From Phycisphaerales bacterium (lineage in GTDB: Bacteria; Planctomycetota; Phycisphaerae; Phycisphaerales; UBA1924), in the NCBI GenBank assembly GCA_020849615.1, contig JADLFW010000017.1:1-64000 (forward strand): a stretch of DNA of 64,000 bases, written 5' to 3'. The notes beneath the pieces were generated by a model that worked only from the letters and a program-made list of their open reading frames with translations, made no database searches and had not been told where the DNA came from. The position numbers and the translations under genes are program-made. Positions 1 through 10,758 of this stretch are shown here, piece by piece; the first letter of the stretch is position 1; every line of letters begins with the position of its first letter.

Positions 1-1
1 C

Positions 2-126
2 TAGGTCGTGTTTGACGGATCGATTCCGGGGTGGCACGGTTCTCCGAACCGTGCATTTCCATCGGTGTTCCCATGCCCGGCTCGGAGAGCCGGGCCACCT
101 AAAGGCATCCGTCAAACAGAACCTAG
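2..126. repeat. 125-bp REPIN/MITE-like element, copy A
   Basis: The ends are imperfect inverted repeats: TAGGT, two variable bases, then TGTTTGACGGAT, read inward from each side. Inside are two hairpins in opposite orientation. The first is 34-54 (8-bp stem, loop CTCCG, preceded by GGTG). The second is 75-95 (8-bp stem, loop CGGAG, followed by CACC). A second copy in inverted orientation lies at 57187-57311; by eye the two differ at about eight positions, none inside a hairpin. This copy begins 9 bp after the stop codon of the rhamnosidase gene on the minus strand, so it lies in its 3' end. Resemblance to REP doublets (REPINs) is an inference from structure. Confidence 0.8.
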
Positions 127-135
127 GCGAGCCGG

Positions 136-3100
136 TCACGGCGTGCTGTCGAACATGTACGACCCCGCGCCGACCTCGAACGCCGCGAAGCCGCTGCGCG
201 CCGGCTTGATCTTCAGGCCCGGCGAACGCTCCACGGGCACCCCGCTCTCGGAGACGGATGCCGCATTCTTGGCCGGTATGATGATGGTCGCGGTGGTGTT
301 GGGCGGGACCGACGCCAGGAGCGTGAAGCGCCCGGCGCTGTGCTTCCAGTCGACCGTGATCGGCCCGTGCATGGAGGCGTAGCTCCCCCTGGCCCAGCTG
401 AGGCCGCCGCCCGGCGTCGGGCGGATGGTGAAGCGCTTGTAGCCGGGGTGATCGTCGTCGGGGTTGATCCCGAGGATGAAGCGGTACATCCACTCGCCGA
501 CCGCGCCGATCGAGTAGTGGGCGAGGGAGTTCATGCCGGGGTCCTGGAAGCCGCGGCCCGCGACGTAGCCATCCCAGCGCTCCCAGATGGTGGTGGCGCC
601 CTGGTCGATCATGTAGCCCCAGCTGGGGATGGTGCGGTTGAGGAGGAGTTTGTACGCGAGGTCGGCGTGGCCCGCCTCGGCGAGCTGGCGCATCATGGGC
701 ATCGTGGAGATGAAGCCGGTGGAGGGGTGGCCGCTATAGCGGGCGATGCCCTCCACGAGGTGCTCGATCATCCGCCCGCGCAGCTCATCGGGGCAGAGGT
801 TGAACTCGAGGGCGAGGGCGTAGCCCGCCTGGGTGTCGCCCGGCATGCGGCCATCGGGGGTGATGAAGTCGCGGCGGAAGACCTCGCGGATCTGCGCGGC
901 GAGGTCGGAGTAGGTTGCGGCCTCGGAGTCCCGGCCCAGCGCGCGGGCCATGCGGGCGACGAGGTCGGTGGAGTGGAAGAAGAAGGCGGTGGCGAAGACC
1001 TCGCGGGGGATTTCGCCGCCCTTGGCGGGCCAGTTCTCGATCTTGAGGGTGTCGGCGTTGAGCCAGTCGTTGTAGTCGTTGCCCCGGCCCGTGCGCCAGA
1101 CGAGGTCGGGGTTCTGTCTGTGGATGTACTCGACCCAGGCCCGCGCGGCGTCGAAATGCCGGGCCAGGAGGGTCGTGTCGGCGTAGTTCTGGAAGATGCG
1201 CCACGGGACGATCGTGCCGGCATCGCCCCACGCGGGGACACCCACGAACTTGCCGGATCTGGCCGCGGGGTTGGGCGCGAAGTCGGGGAAGCGTCCATCC
1301 TGGTGCTGGGCATCGCGGACATCGCGGAGCCACTTGGTGAAGAAGGGCGCCATGCCGCGGTTGAAGCAGGCGGCCTGGGCGAAGACCTGGGCATCGCCCA
1401 TCCAGCCGAGGCGCTCATCGCGCTGCGGGCAGTCGGTGGGTGTGCTCTGCATGTTCATCATCTGTGTCCAGATGATGTTGCTCATGAGCTTGTTGAGCAT
1501 GGGATCGCTGCACTCGAACCGGCCGGCGACGGGGAGGTCGGAATAGACGACCTGACCCACGACCGAGTCCTGCGTGGGCCGCTCGGCGAGGCCCGTGATC
1601 TGCACGTAGCGGAAGCCGTGGTATGTGAAGGCGGGGGTGAAGACTTCGGCGGCCCGGCCGCCGGCGAGGATGAAGGTGTCGGTCTGCTTGGCGCCGCGGA
1701 GGTTGGTGGTGTAGACGGTGCCGTCGGGATTGAGGGCTTCGGCGTAGCGGAGCGTGATGGTGGTGCCGGCAGGCCCGCGCGTCTTGAGCTTGACCCAGCC
1801 GGTCAGGTTCTGTCCGAGATCGACGACGAAGACGCCGGGCATCGGCTCGGCGATGGACTCGGCCCGTCGCTCGCTGACGATGCGGATCGGCTCGTTCATC
1901 TGGGCGACGAGCTCGACCCTGGGGTCATTGAGCACCTGGACGGGGGACCACGCGCCGGGGCAGTCGCCGGGCCGATCGAACCCCTTCAGATCGTGGCGGG
2001 CGTCATAGGTCACGCCGTCGAGAATGTCGGTGGCGCGCCACGGCCCCTCCGAAGTGCCGGCCCACGAGCCATCGGTGGCGATGGTCGTGCGGGAGCCATC
2101 GGCGAGCTCGACTTCGAGCTGGGCCCGGAGAGCGAGCTGCGTGCCGTAGATCTCGCGCGAGAAGAGCCCGACCTTTCCGGCGAACCAGCCATCGGCGAGG
2201 ATGGCGGCGATGGCGTTCTCGCCGGGATGGATGAGCGGCGTGACGTCGTAGGTCTGCACCTGGACGCGCTTGGCGTAGTCCGTCCATTCGGGGGCGAGCA
2301 CGGCGTCGCCCACGCGCTCGCCGTTGAGCCGGGCCTCGTACAGGCCCAGTGCTGTGGCGTAGAGCGTGGCCCGCTTGACGGGCCCGGCGATAGAGAACGT
2401 CTTGCGCAGCGTTGGCGAGGGTCCGCGGACAGCGGGGCGCGGGCCGCGGGATTCGGTCACGCCGTCGGTCAGCGCCTTGACGGACCAGTCGTTGTGCTCG
2501 ATCGAGTCGGATGCGGTCGCCGCACGACCCTCGGCGATATTCTTGCCCTCTGACAGAACCTGGAACTCGGCGAGCGCGATGCCGTAGCCATCCTGGTTCG
2601 GTGGCGTGCGGGCCGCCAGACGCACGGTGCGCAGTCGGACAAACCGCGATGAAGCGTTTTCGACCGCGATCTCGACCGGGGCCGCGCCGGGGTTGGGCTG
2701 ATCGGCACCGGACCGGTCCGCGATCAGGGCCGACCAGTTGGCCCCATCGGGCGAGGTCTCGATGACATAGCGGAGCGGGAACAGGAAGCCGGGAGCATCC
2801 TGCTTCCAGTCGTGCGGGCGGGCCGGGCAGAGCCGGATGAGGTCGAAGTTCTGGGTCTTGCCGAGGTCGATGGCGATCCAGCGTGTGTCATCCGGTCGCT
2901 CGGCGACTTCGCTGTGGTACCCGTTGTTGCCGCTGACAGCGGGGGTGCGCTCGCCGGGAACGCCGATCCAGGAGGCTTTCCAGTCCTCGGGCTTGAGCAG
3001 GCCCGTGCTCCACATCGCCGGACGGCTCCAGCCGGTTTCGGCGCCGGCGGCATCCCAGGTGCGGACGCGCCACCAGTAGGCCCGGCCGGACTCGAGCGCG

Positions 3101-3399
3101 GGCCCGGCGTATTCGATGTGCATCGTGCTGGCGGAGGCGACCTTTTCGCTCTGCCAGATGACCCGCCCACCGCTCTCGAGCGCAGCGGCGTCGGCGGCGA
3201 CCTGGATCTCGTAGGCGGTCTGCCGGGCCCCGCGGCGCGAATCCTGCAGTTCCCACGACAGGCGCGGCTGCGGGGTATCGATGCCCAGCGGGTTCGTGAG
3301 GTACTCGCAGCGCAGGTGCGAGGGCGGGGACGCGACCTGGCCCGCAGCGCCGACCCAGGACATGCCGATGGAGGCGAGCAGAAAGACGGACTTGATCAT
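136..3399 (-). CDS. Secreted alpha-L-rhamnosidase, GH78 family
   Basis: Predicted 1087-aa exported glycoside hydrolase that removes terminal alpha-L-rhamnose from plant or algal polysaccharides or glycosides. A signal peptide covers about residues 1-20. An Ig-like N-domain with PRLSWELQD follows. A discoidin-like stretch (WIAIDLGKTQNFDLIRL, near 175-290) appears to be inserted before the rhamnosidase N-domains. The (alpha/alpha)6 catalytic barrel carries the family motif CPQRDERLGWMGDAQ near residue 660, and a beta-sandwich closes the C-terminus. ATG start. The gene lies 18 bp downstream of the sugar isomerase-like gene on the same strand, so the two are probably co-transcribed. The stop codon is followed by the repeat at 2-126. 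Family assignment is firm; the natural substrate is not known. Confidence 0.93.
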   Translation of the reverse strand: MIKSVFLLASIGMSWVGAAGQVASPPSHLRCEYLTNPLGIDTPQPRLSWELQDSRRGARQTAYEIQVAADAAALESGGRVIWQSEKVASASTMHIEYAGPALESGRAYWWRVRTWDAAGAETGWSRPAMWSTGLLKPEDWKASWIGVPGERTPAVSGNNGYHSEVAERPDDTRWIAIDLGKTQNFDLIRLCPARPHDWKQDAPGFLFPLRYVIETSPDGANWSALIADRSGADQPNPGAAPVEIAVENASSRFVRLRTVRLAARTPPNQDGYGIALAEFQVLSEGKNIAEGRAATASDSIEHNDWSVKALTDGVTESRGPRPAVRGPSPTLRKTFSIAGPVKRATLYATALGLYEARLNGERVGDAVLAPEWTDYAKRVQVQTYDVTPLIHPGENAIAAILADGWFAGKVGLFSREIYGTQLALRAQLEVELADGSRTTIATDGSWAGTSEGPWRATDILDGVTYDARHDLKGFDRPGDCPGAWSPVQVLNDPRVELVAQMNEPIRIVSERRAESIAEPMPGVFVVDLGQNLTGWVKLKTRGPAGTTITLRYAEALNPDGTVYTTNLRGAKQTDTFILAGGRAAEVFTPAFTYHGFRYVQITGLAERPTQDSVVGQVVYSDLPVAGRFECSDPMLNKLMSNIIWTQMMNMQSTPTDCPQRDERLGWMGDAQVFAQAACFNRGMAPFFTKWLRDVRDAQHQDGRFPDFAPNPAARSGKFVGVPAWGDAGTIVPWRIFQNYADTTLLARHFDAARAWVEYIHRQNPDLVWRTGRGNDYNDWLNADTLKIENWPAKGGEIPREVFATAFFFHSTDLVARMARALGRDSEAATYSDLAAQIREVFRRDFITPDGRMPGDTQAGYALALEFNLCPDELRGRMIEHLVEGIARYSGHPSTGFISTMPMMRQLAEAGHADLAYKLLLNRTIPSWGYMIDQGATTIWERWDGYVAGRGFQDPGMNSLAHYSIGAVGEWMYRFILGINPDDDHPGYKRFTIRPTPGGGLSWARGSYASMHGPITVDWKHSAGRFTLLASVPPNTTATIIIPAKNAASVSESGVPVERSPGLKIKPARSGFAAFEVGAGSYMFDSTP

Positions 3400-3417
3400 G
3401 TCCGCAGCGTACCACAG

Positions 3418-4392
3418 TCAGGAGCCGGCGATCTCGGCCCGGACCCGTTCCAGCAGGGCCTTGGTGGCCCGGATGCCGTCGGTTTCCGGCACGGCATCGC
3501 CCTCGTACTCGATACCGATACGGCCGTGGTACCCGGCGGCGAGGACGATCTTGAGCATGCGGCGGTAGTCGGTGCGGGTTTCGTTGCCGGCGGTGTCGAA
3601 GTCGTGCGACTTGGCGCTGACGCCCTTGGCGTAGGGCATCATCTCCTCGATGCCCTTGTAGCGGTCGTACTCGTAGAAGTTCCCGAAGTCGGGAAGCGTG
3701 CCGACGCGCGGATGGCCCGTCAGTTTCATGACGCCGGCGAGCCAGTCCCCGTGCGAGGAGAGCCCGCCGTGGTTCTCGACGATGACATTGATGTTGTGGG
3801 GATCAGCGAACTCGCAGAGGCGGTGGAGCCCATCGGCGGCGAGTTTCTGCTGCTCCTCGAACGTCCCTTCGCTCTGGGCATTGACGCGGATGGAGTGGCA
3901 GCCCAGGGCCTTGGCGACCTCGACCCACTTGTGGTGATTCTCGACGGCCCGGGCCCGCTTGACTTCGACCGGATCGCCCAGCGCGCCCTCGCCATCGCAC
4001 ATGATTAGCACGGAGGTGACGCCCAGGTCATCGCACCGCTTCCTTAGCTCCGCGATGTACTCCTTCCGTGCGTTCTCCTTGAAGAAGGAGTTGACGTACT
4101 CGACGGCATCGATGCCAAAGTCCTTCTTGGCGGTCCTGGGAAAATCGAGGTGATCGAGGCCACCGGATTCGAGCATGCGGTGCAGCGACCACTGGGCCAG
4201 GGAGATCGTGAACAGGGGCGCGGGCGGGTCGGTCATCCAAACAGCGGCCCGGGCCGCGGGCCAGGTTCCGACGACCGAGACGGCGGCCAGGCCGATCGCG
4301 CCGGCCCGGATCGCCGACCGGCGGTCGACCCCCTGCGGGCCCGGTCCGGGATAGTGCTGCCGGTGCTCCGTTTGTCCGACGGTTTTGTTCAT
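3418..4392 (-). CDS. Tat-exported sugar phosphate isomerase/epimerase-like TIM-barrel protein
   Basis: 324-aa protein of the xylose isomerase-like TIM-barrel family (hydroxypyruvate isomerase/IolE/IolI relatives), a group that usually isomerises or epimerises sugars through a divalent metal. A twin-arginine signal (DRRSAIRAG followed by a hydrophobic run) sits near residues 22-45, so the product is probably exported folded. Typical barrel motifs are [14 protein letters not shown] (metal-binding Glu), DFGN and IGIEYEGD. The ATG at 4390-4392 has a GGAGG about 9 bases upstream. The reading frame stays open far upstream across the opposite gene; that extension is antisense and not coding. Position upstream of the rhamnosidase suggests a role in handling released sugar, which is inference. 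Confidence 0.85.
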   Translation of the reverse strand: MNKTVGQTEHRQHYPGPGPQGVDRRSAIRAGAIGLAAVSVVGTWPAARAAVWMTDPPAPLFTISLAQWSLHRMLESGGLDHLDFPRTAKKDFGIDAVEYVNSFFKENARKEYIAELRKRCDDLGVTSVLIMCDGEGALGDPVEVKRARAVENHHKWVEVAKALGCHSIRVNAQSEGTFEEQQKLAADGLHRLCEFADPHNINVIVENHGGLSSHGDWLAGVMKLTGHPRVGTLPDFGNFYEYDRYKGIEEMMPYAKGVSAKSHDFDTAGNETRTDYRRMLKIVLAAGYHGRIGIEYEGDAVPETDGIRATKALLERVRAEIAGS

Positions 4393-4524
4393 TGCGCAGC
4401 CCTCCGCAGAGTTCAATCCGCGCAGTGTACCGCCCCGCCCGCGCGGCATGGTGCTTCGGGCCAGCCCCCGGCCCCGGCGCTGCCCCCTTTCAATTCCGGG
4501 GCTGATCGGTAAACTGGCGGCCGG

Positions 4525-7500
4525 ATGCTTTCTGCCCGCCGGGGGAACTCGACAAGCAAGGTGGAACCGCCCCGCGGAAGCGTTGGCGCCGCGTGTTTTG
4601 CCATGCTCACCCCCTGCGGACTCGCCGGGGCCGCGACCGGGCCGGCAGCGCCGACCACCGAACAAATGTGGCTCTTCGCCGGCAAGCTCCACCCGCTGGT
4701 CGTGCACTTCCCGATCGCGCTGCTGCTGTGCGCGGCGGCCCTGGAGTTCCTGCGCCTGCGACGGGGATCGAACCGGCCGGGCCCGGCCGGGCTGGCGTGC
4801 ATCGTCCTCGGCGCGTTCTCTGCTTTGGCGGCCGCAGCGATGGGGTGGAGCGGGGCCATCACCGCCGGGCACACCGGGACCACCGCGGGTGTGCTCGAAT
4901 GGCACCGGTGGCTCGGGGTTGCCACGGTGGTGTTCGCGGGCGGGGCGCTGGTGCTGGCCATCCTCGCCCGCGTGTTCAACGGCCCGCGTCTGCTCAGCGC
5001 CTACCGGCTGCTGCTGGTCGCCGCGGCGCTGGTCGTGGGAGTGACGGGGCACTTCGGGGCATCGCTGATCTACGGGCCGATGTACATCGCAGACTCCTGG
5101 GCTTCGACAATCGGCGCCTCGGCGAGCCCGATCGAAGCCCCGGAATCGGGCGCGGTGGCGCTCGTGTCGGCGACGATGCCGATCGACTTTACCCGGGATA
5201 TTCAGCCGCTCCTGGCCCGGCGTTGCTACGGCTGCCATGCCGGCGAGAAGCCCGAAGCCGGGCTGAACCTCACGACACGGGAGGCGGCACTCCGCGGCGG
5301 CAAGTCGGGCCTGCCCGCGATCGTTCCGGGAAAGAGCGGTGACAGCCGACTGGTAAGGCTCATCACCCACCAGGAACCCGGCAAGCTCATGCCCCCCAAG
5401 GGTGGCGCGCTGGATGAGGCGCAGGTTGCGCTCATCCGGGGCTGGATCGACCGGGGCGCTGACTGGGGCGATCCCAGCGCCGCGGGCGAGCATTGGCACT
5501 GGGCGTACCGCGCGCCGGCGCGGCCGGGAATTCCGGCGGTCAGGCGAACGGAGTGGCCGCAGAACCCGATCGACTATTTCGTGCTGGCCCGGCTGGAGAA
5601 TGCGGGGCTGGGCCCGTCCGTCGAGGCGGACAAGGAGACGCTGATCCGCCGCGTGAGCCTCGATCTGACGGGCCTGCCGCCGACACCGGCGGAGATCGAT
5701 GACTTTCTCGCCGACAACTCCCCCACCGCGTACGAGAAGGTCGTGGAGCGGCTGCTCACGTCCCCGCGATACGGCGAGCGCTGGGCCCGGCCGTGGCTTG
5801 ACCTCGCTCGGTACGCGGACACCAACGGCTACGAGAAGGACAACCGCCGGTCGATCTGGCCATACCGCGACTGGGTCATCAGCGCGCTCAACCGCGACCT
5901 GCCGTTCGACCAGTTCACAATCCAGCAGCTTGCCGGCGACCTGCTCCCCAACGTAACGCTCGACCAGCAGGTCGCGACCGGGTTCTGCCGCAACACCATG
6001 ACCAACGAAGAGGGCGGCGTCGATCCCGAGGAGTTCCGCGTCGAGGCCATTCTTGACCGCGTCAACACCGTTTCCTCGGTGTGGCTGGGCTCCACCGTTT
6101 CGTGCGCCCAGTGCCACGACCACAAGTTCGACCCGATCTCCCAGCGCGAGTACTACCAGCTCTTCGCCTTCTTCAACCAGGATGAGCCCGATTTCAAGAA
6201 CCACCAGTTCGGCGTCGATGCGGCCGGGCCCATGGTCGATGCCACTGCCCCCGAAGACCGCAGACGGCTCGAAGATCTTCGCGCCCGGGCCGAATCGACC
6301 AAGCGGACGATCGAGGAGCGGGCGGGCCAGCTCGGAGATGAACAGGGGCGGTGGGAGGCGGAGCAGGCCGGGCTGCAACCAAAGTGGGCCACGCTCGAAC
6401 CGATCACCGTTCGATCGGCGGCCGGCGCCACGCTCGAAGTCGGGCCCGGCGGAGTCATTAGAGCGACCGGCGAGGATCCTGCCAGTGACACCTACACGAT
6501 CGAGGCCCGGACCGACCTGCCGGTGCTGACGGGCCTGCGATTGGAGCTCCTTCCCGATGATTCCCGGCCCGGCGGATTCGTGGGTCGCTCGGGTCACGGC
6601 AACATCGTGCTCTCGCGTTTCGAGGTTGCGATCATCAGCGGGCCCGGCCGCGAGGAGATGCCCATCTCCATCGCAACCGCGGTCGCCGACCATGAGCAGT
6701 CGGCCGGGTCCGACGATGCCAACGCGTGGCTGATTTCGTACGCGGTGGATGGCGACCCGGCGACCGGAGGGTGGGCGATCGGGCCTGAGTACGACAAGCC
6801 CCACGCGGCCGTGGTGCAGTTCGACAAGCCGGCAGGCGCCGGGCCTGGCGCTGTGCTGAAGGTCACGCTGGCGCAGGAGTACGGTGGTCGGCACACGATC
6901 AGCCGCTTGCGGATCCTTGGGACGAACGGGCCATCGCCCGCTGCATGTGCTCCGCTCAACCCCGCGGTGGCCGCCGGGCTGGCCGTGGCGAGGGATCAGC
7001 GCACGCCCGAGCAGGCGGGGGCGATCGCCGCGCACTACCGGCGGGTCGCGCCGGCGCTGATCCCGCTGCGCCAGGAACTCGAAGAGACCAACCGGCGGAT
7101 CGCGGGGATCGCGACCGCCAACACGCTGGTGATGCGGAAGCAATCCGAATCCCGCGAGACGCACGTTCACATCAAGGGCACGTTCCGCAACCCGGGCGAT
7201 GCGGTGCGGGCCGGCACGCCGGCGGCGCTGCACAAGCCGGCGACCGATCTGCGGCCCGACCGGCTGGGCCTGGCGCAGTGGATCATGGATCCGGCGAACC
7301 CGCTCACGGCCCGGGTGACGGTGAACCGGCTGTGGGAGCAGTACTTCGGCCGCGGCATCGTGGAGACATCCGACGATTTCGGGACACAGGGCGATGCGCC
7401 ATCGCACCCCGAACTGCTGGACTGGCTGGCGACCGAGTTCCCGCGGCGCGGCTGGAGCCTCAAGGCCATGCACCGCTTGATCGCGACCAGCGCGACGTAC

Positions 7501-8208
7501 CGGCAGGCCTCGGGCGGCGAGGGTGTCCCGCTCGCGAACTCGTACGAGCGCGACCCCGAGAACCGGCTGCTGGCCCGCGGCCCGCGCTTCCGCGTCGAGG
7601 CCGAGATGGTGCGCGACATCGCGCTGGCCGCATCAGGCCTGCTGTCCCCGAAGGTCGGCGGGCCCAGCGTTTTTCCGCCGCAGCCGCCCGGCACATGGAC
7701 GATGATCTACAGCAACGACCGGTGGGTGGAAAGTCAGGGTGAGGACCGCCACCGCCGGGGGCTGTACACGTTCTGGCGGCGGACTTCGCCCTACCCGACA
7801 TTCGCGACCTTCGATGCGCCGTCGCGCGAGATCACCTGCGCGCGCCGGCCGCGCACCACCACGCCGCTGCAGGCCTTGACCACCATGAACGACCCCGCGT
7901 TCGTCGAGGCCGCGGCCGCGCTGGCCCGGCGGATGATCGACGAGGCCGGGCCGGACTCCGGCTCGCGACTGGTGCTGGGATTCCGGCTGTGCACGGGGCG
8001 GCGGCCCGACGCCGCGGAGCTGGCCCGGCTCCGCATGCTGATCGATCAGCAGTTGGCTCGCTACGAAACGGATGAATCAGCGGCAAGGTCGCTCTCCGGC
8101 GCGGGGACTGCAGGGTCGGGCCGGGCCTACGGCGAAGCCGAGACCGCGGCGTGGACCGTGGTCGCCAACGTGCTGCTGAACCTCGATGAAACACTGACCA
8201 AAGGCTGA
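4525..8208 (+). CDS. Membrane DUF2231 - cytochrome c - DUF1549 - DUF1553 protein (PSCyt1/PSD1 type)
   Basis: 1227-aa planctomycete-type surface protein of unknown biochemical function. An N-terminal DUF2231 membrane domain begins at [14 protein letters not shown] (about residue 52) and has several transmembrane segments to about 190. A cytochrome c-like domain follows with heme motif CYGCH near 234-238 and a MPPKG methionine loop. DUF1549 runs from about 347 and contains a second CXXCH (CAQCH near 527). A variable middle region resembles a carbohydrate-binding fold, and DUF1553 starts near 907. It is followed after 8 bp by the DUF1501 gene, its usual partner. ATG at 4525 was used; another in-frame ATG at 4603 is possible. 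The family is common in planctomycetes next to sulfatases and glycosidases, but its reaction is not established. Confidence 0.88.
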   Translation: MLSARRGNSTSKVEPPRGSVGAACFAMLTPCGLAGAATGPAAPTTEQMWLFAGKLHPLVVHFPIALLLCAAALEFLRLRRGSNRPGPAGLACIVLGAFSALAAAAMGWSGAITAGHTGTTAGVLEWHRWLGVATVVFAGGALVLAILARVFNGPRLLSAYRLLLVAAALVVGVTGHFGASLIYGPMYIADSWASTIGASASPIEAPESGAVALVSATMPIDFTRDIQPLLARRCYGCHAGEKPEAGLNLTTREAALRGGKSGLPAIVPGKSGDSRLVRLITHQEPGKLMPPKGGALDEAQVALIRGWIDRGADWGDPSAAGEHWHWAYRAPARPGIPAVRRTEWPQNPIDYFVLARLENAGLGPSVEADKETLIRRVSLDLTGLPPTPAEIDDFLADNSPTAYEKVVERLLTSPRYGERWARPWLDLARYADTNGYEKDNRRSIWPYRDWVISALNRDLPFDQFTIQQLAGDLLPNVTLDQQVATGFCRNTMTNEEGGVDPEEFRVEAILDRVNTVSSVWLGSTVSCAQCHDHKFDPISQREYYQLFAFFNQDEPDFKNHQFGVDAAGPMVDATAPEDRRRLEDLRARAESTKRTIEERAGQLGDEQGRWEAEQAGLQPKWATLEPITVRSAAGATLEVGPGGVIRATGEDPASDTYTIEARTDLPVLTGLRLELLPDDSRPGGFVGRSGHGNIVLSRFEVAIISGPGREEMPISIATAVADHEQSAGSDDANAWLISYAVDGDPATGGWAIGPEYDKPHAAVVQFDKPAGAGPGAVLKVTLAQEYGGRHTISRLRILGTNGPSPAACAPLNPAVAAGLAVARDQRTPEQAGAIAAHYRRVAPALIPLRQELEETNRRIAGIATANTLVMRKQSESRETHVHIKGTFRNPGDAVRAGTPAALHKPATDLRPDRLGLAQWIMDPANPLTARVTVNRLWEQYFGRGIVETSDDFGTQGDAPSHPELLDWLATEFPRRGWSLKAMHRLIATSATYRQASGGEGVPLANSYERDPENRLLARGPRFRVEAEMVRDIALAASGLLSPKVGGPSVFPPQPPGTWTMIYSNDRWVESQGEDRHRRGLYTFWRRTSPYPTFATFDAPSREITCARRPRTTTPLQALTTMNDPAFVEAAAALARRMIDEAGPDSGSRLVLGFRLCTGRRPDAAELARLRMLIDQQLARYETDESAARSLSGAGTAGSGRAYGEAETAAWTVVANVLLNLDETLTKG

Positions 8209-8216
8209 GCCGAAGC

Positions 8217-9677
8217 ATGATCCCAAGGCGCGACCAACTCGTGGCCCGGACCCGCCGCCAGTTCTTCCGCGACTGCGCGACGGGCATGGGGACGCTGGCA
8301 CTGACAAGCCTGCTGGCCCGCCAGGGGTTCGCGGCGCAGCCGGGCATCGGCCCGGCGCGCACCGACCCGCTTGCGCCCCGGCCGCCGCACTTTGCGCCCA
8401 AGGCCAGGAGCATTATCTACCTGTTCATGAACGGCGCGCCATCGCAGCTCGATCTCTTCGAGCACAAGCCCAAGCTCGTCGAGTACAACATGAAGGAGTG
8501 CCCCGAGGAGTACCTGCGGGGCGAACGATTCGCGTTCATCAAGGGCACCCCGAAACTGCTGGGGTCCCCGTACAGGTTCGAGAAGTGCGGACGGGCCGGG
8601 CAGGAGATCTCGGAGCTGCTCCCGCACCTCAAGACCATCGCCGATGACATCACGATCGTCCGATCGATGAAGACAGACGCGTTCAACCACGCGCCCGCGG
8701 AGCTGTTCATCAACACGGGCCTGGCGCGGGTGGGCCGGCCCAGCATGGGCTCGTGGCTCACGTACGGGCTGGGCTCGGAGTGCGAGAACCTGCCCGGGTT
8801 CGTGGTGATGCTGTCGGGCGGCGGGCAGCCCTCGGGGGGGTGCTCGTGCTGGTCGAGCGGGTTCCTGCCGACCATCCACCAGGGCGTGCAGTTCCGCTCG
8901 CAGGGTGAGGCGATCCCCTTCACCGCCAACCCGGCGGGCATGGACGGGCGGACGCGCCGGGAAGCGCTCGATGCGCTCCGCGACCTCAACCAGCTGCGGC
9001 TCGACTCGATCGGCGACCCGGAAATCGCGACGCGGATCGCCTCGTACGAGCTGGCGTACAAGATGCAGACCAGCGTTCCGGACCTGATGGATTTGTCGGG
9101 TGAGAAGCCCGAGACCCTGGAGATGTACGGCGCAACTCCGGGGGCCGCGAGCTTCGCGAACAACTGCCTGCTGGCCCGGCGGCTGGTGGAGCGGGGCGTA
9201 CGGTTCATCCAGCTCTACCACCGCGGGTGGGACAACCACGGATCATCGATGGATGATGACATCGTGCACGCCCTGAAGGACCGCTGCGCGGAGACGGACC
9301 GGGCCTGCGCAGCGCTGGTCCGCGACCTCAAGCAGCGCGGCCTGCTGGATTCAACGCTGGTCGTGTGGGGCGGAGAGTTCGGGCGGACGCCGATGAACGA
9401 GGCCCGGATGGGCTCGACATTCCTGGGCCGCGACCACCACCCGCACGCGTTCACGATGTGGTTCGCGGGCGCGGGCGTGAAGCCGGGCCTGACGATCGGC
9501 GCCACCGATGAGCTGGGCTACCACATCACCGAGGACCAGTGCCACGTCCACGACCTGCAGGCGACGATCCTGCACCTCTTCGGCTTCGACCACACGAAGC
9601 TGACGCACCGCTACCAGGGACGCGACTTCCGGCTGACGGATGTGCACGGGGAAGTGTTCGGGAAGATGCTGGCATGA
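8217..9677 (+). CDS. Tat-exported DUF1501 protein (alkaline phosphatase/sulfatase-like fold)
   Basis: 486-aa DUF1501 protein. The N-terminus carries a twin-arginine signal (RTRRQFFRD followed by a hydrophobic stretch, residues about 10-40). Family landmarks are the [16 protein letters not shown] segment, [21 protein letters not shown] and [11 protein letters not shown], the last resembling metal-site segments of the alkaline phosphatase superfamily. It starts 8 bp after the cytochrome/DUF1553 gene and is surely in the same operon. DUF1501 and DUF1549/DUF1553 genes form conserved pairs across planctomycetes, which suggests a common extracytoplasmic complex. No substrate is known. Convergent with the propeller gene, with only 13 bp between stops. 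Confidence 0.9.
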   Translation: MIPRRDQLVARTRRQFFRDCATGMGTLALTSLLARQGFAAQPGIGPARTDPLAPRPPHFAPKARSIIYLFMNGAPSQLDLFEHKPKLVEYNMKECPEEYLRGERFAFIKGTPKLLGSPYRFEKCGRAGQEISELLPHLKTIADDITIVRSMKTDAFNHAPAELFINTGLARVGRPSMGSWLTYGLGSECENLPGFVVMLSGGGQPSGGCSCWSSGFLPTIHQGVQFRSQGEAIPFTANPAGMDGRTRREALDALRDLNQLRLDSIGDPEIATRIASYELAYKMQTSVPDLMDLSGEKPETLEMYGATPGAASFANNCLLARRLVERGVRFIQLYHRGWDNHGSSMDDDIVHALKDRCAETDRACAALVRDLKQRGLLDSTLVVWGGEFGRTPMNEARMGSTFLGRDHHPHAFTMWFAGAGVKPGLTIGATDELGYHITEDQCHVHDLQATILHLFGFDHTKLTHRYQGRDFRLTDVHGEVFGKMLA

Positions 9678-9690
9678 TCGCGCTGCCTCC

Positions 9691-10758
9691 TCACACGCGC
9701 TTCAGCTTCGTCACCCTCCCCACTTCAACCCACTCCACCACGAAGATGCTGCCCTGGTGGTCGAAGTACGCGCTGTGCGGCGCGATGAACCTGCCGGGGA
9801 TGAACTGCTCCCGGGGCTTGTCCCGCAGGGCGTAGTTCTCGCCATCGCCCAGGTGCACGATCAGCTTGTTGTCCTTGTCGAGCAGCGTGACTCTCGCCTC
9901 CAGGTCCGGCACCACCATGACCTCGCCGCGCGTGTGGAAATGGCATGGCGCCCGCATTTCATCGGTCACGAACCCCTCGTGGCGGCCATCGAGCGTGAAG
10001 TACTGCAGCCGCCGGTTGCTGCGGTCGGCGACGACCAGCCGCGGTGACTTCCCGCGCGAGTCGACCATCAGCCCGTGCGGGCAGCTGACCTGCCCCCGCT
10101 CCTTGCCGGGCCCACCGAAGCTCCGCGTGTACTCCCCCTTGGCGTTGTACACGTGGATCCAGCTCTTGCCGTAGCCATCGGCGCAGTAGATATCGCCGCT
10201 GGGCGCCACCGCGACGTTTGTCGGGTGGTACTCCCCGGGGCTGTTGTAGAGACCGCTCTCCAGCGGGCACGCCCGGCGCCAGACATCCTCGCCATCGAGC
10301 GTCGTCTTCACCAGCAGCCCGCGCGGCGGATCGCACAGGTACAGGAACTCCTGGTTGCCTTCGCGGTTGATGTGCAGGCCGTGGGCCCCGCCCTTGAACT
10401 CGGCGCCCCAGGACCGGATGAACTTCCCATCACCGTCGAACACGGCGATGGCGTCGTCGGAGCTGCTCCCCGCTCCCACCGTGTGCTTGATGTGGATCCG
10501 GCCCAGCGAGTCCTCGCACACGCCGTGGGTGTTGCCGAAGCGGTACCCCGCCGGCAGACGGGCCCAGTCGTGGATGCATTCGTAGGTGTGCTCGCCGGAG
10601 CCGAGCACGGGATTCCCGAGCCCGGATTTGTTCCTCGTGCGGATCCCAGCCAGGGTCGGCACCGCCGGCAGGCTCGCCAGCCCGGCCCCGGTGATCGCGG
10701 CGGTCCTGAGGAATTCGCGGCGGCTGCGCGCCGGGCCCGGCGGTGGTGTCTGGCTCAT
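9691..10758 (-). CDS. Tat-exported NHL/six-bladed beta-propeller protein
   Basis: 355-aa predicted exported beta-propeller. The twin-arginine signal (RSRREFLRTAAITGAG) starts near residue 11. The mature part shows repeated propeller strands of the form G.I...D..N.R, for example LVVADRSNRRLQYF, YCADGYGKSWIHVYN and IFVVEWVEVGRVTKL at the C-terminus. Such proteins often resemble peptidyl-alpha-hydroxyglycine lyase-like or NHL repeat domains, but no catalytic residues can be assigned here. The ATG at 10756-10758 was preferred over an ATG 38 codons upstream because it places the Tat motif at the usual distance from the N-terminus. Convergent with the DUF1501 gene. Confidence 0.8.
   Translation of the reverse strand: MSQTPPPGPARSRREFLRTAAITGAGLASLPAVPTLAGIRTRNKSGLGNPVLGSGEHTYECIHDWARLPAGYRFGNTHGVCEDSLGRIHIKHTVGAGSSSDDAIAVFDGDGKFIRSWGAEFKGGAHGLHINREGNQEFLYLCDPPRGLLVKTTLDGEDVWRRACPLESGLYNSPGEYHPTNVAVAPSGDIYCADGYGKSWIHVYNAKGEYTRSFGGPGKERGQVSCPHGLMVDSRGKSPRLVVADRSNRRLQYFTLDGRHEGFVTDEMRAPCHFHTRGEVMVVPDLEARVTLLDKDNKLIVHLGDGENYALRDKPREQFIPGRFIAPHSAYFDHQGSIFVVEWVEVGRVTKLKRV

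Noticed and set aside
340..2553. 737-codon open frame opposite the rhamnosidase gene.
   Set aside because: Composition (Gly/Val/Asp/Glu-rich, no domain) is that of a frame shadow of a GC-rich gene.
4393..7473. Very long open frame on the minus strand opposite the cytochrome/DUF1553 gene, continuous with the sugar isomerase gene.
   Set aside because: It mirrors a strongly supported gene, its translation is Arg/Pro/Gly-rich without domains, and the isomerase has its own start with a ribosome-binding site at 4392. GC-rich DNA commonly leaves such antisense frames open.
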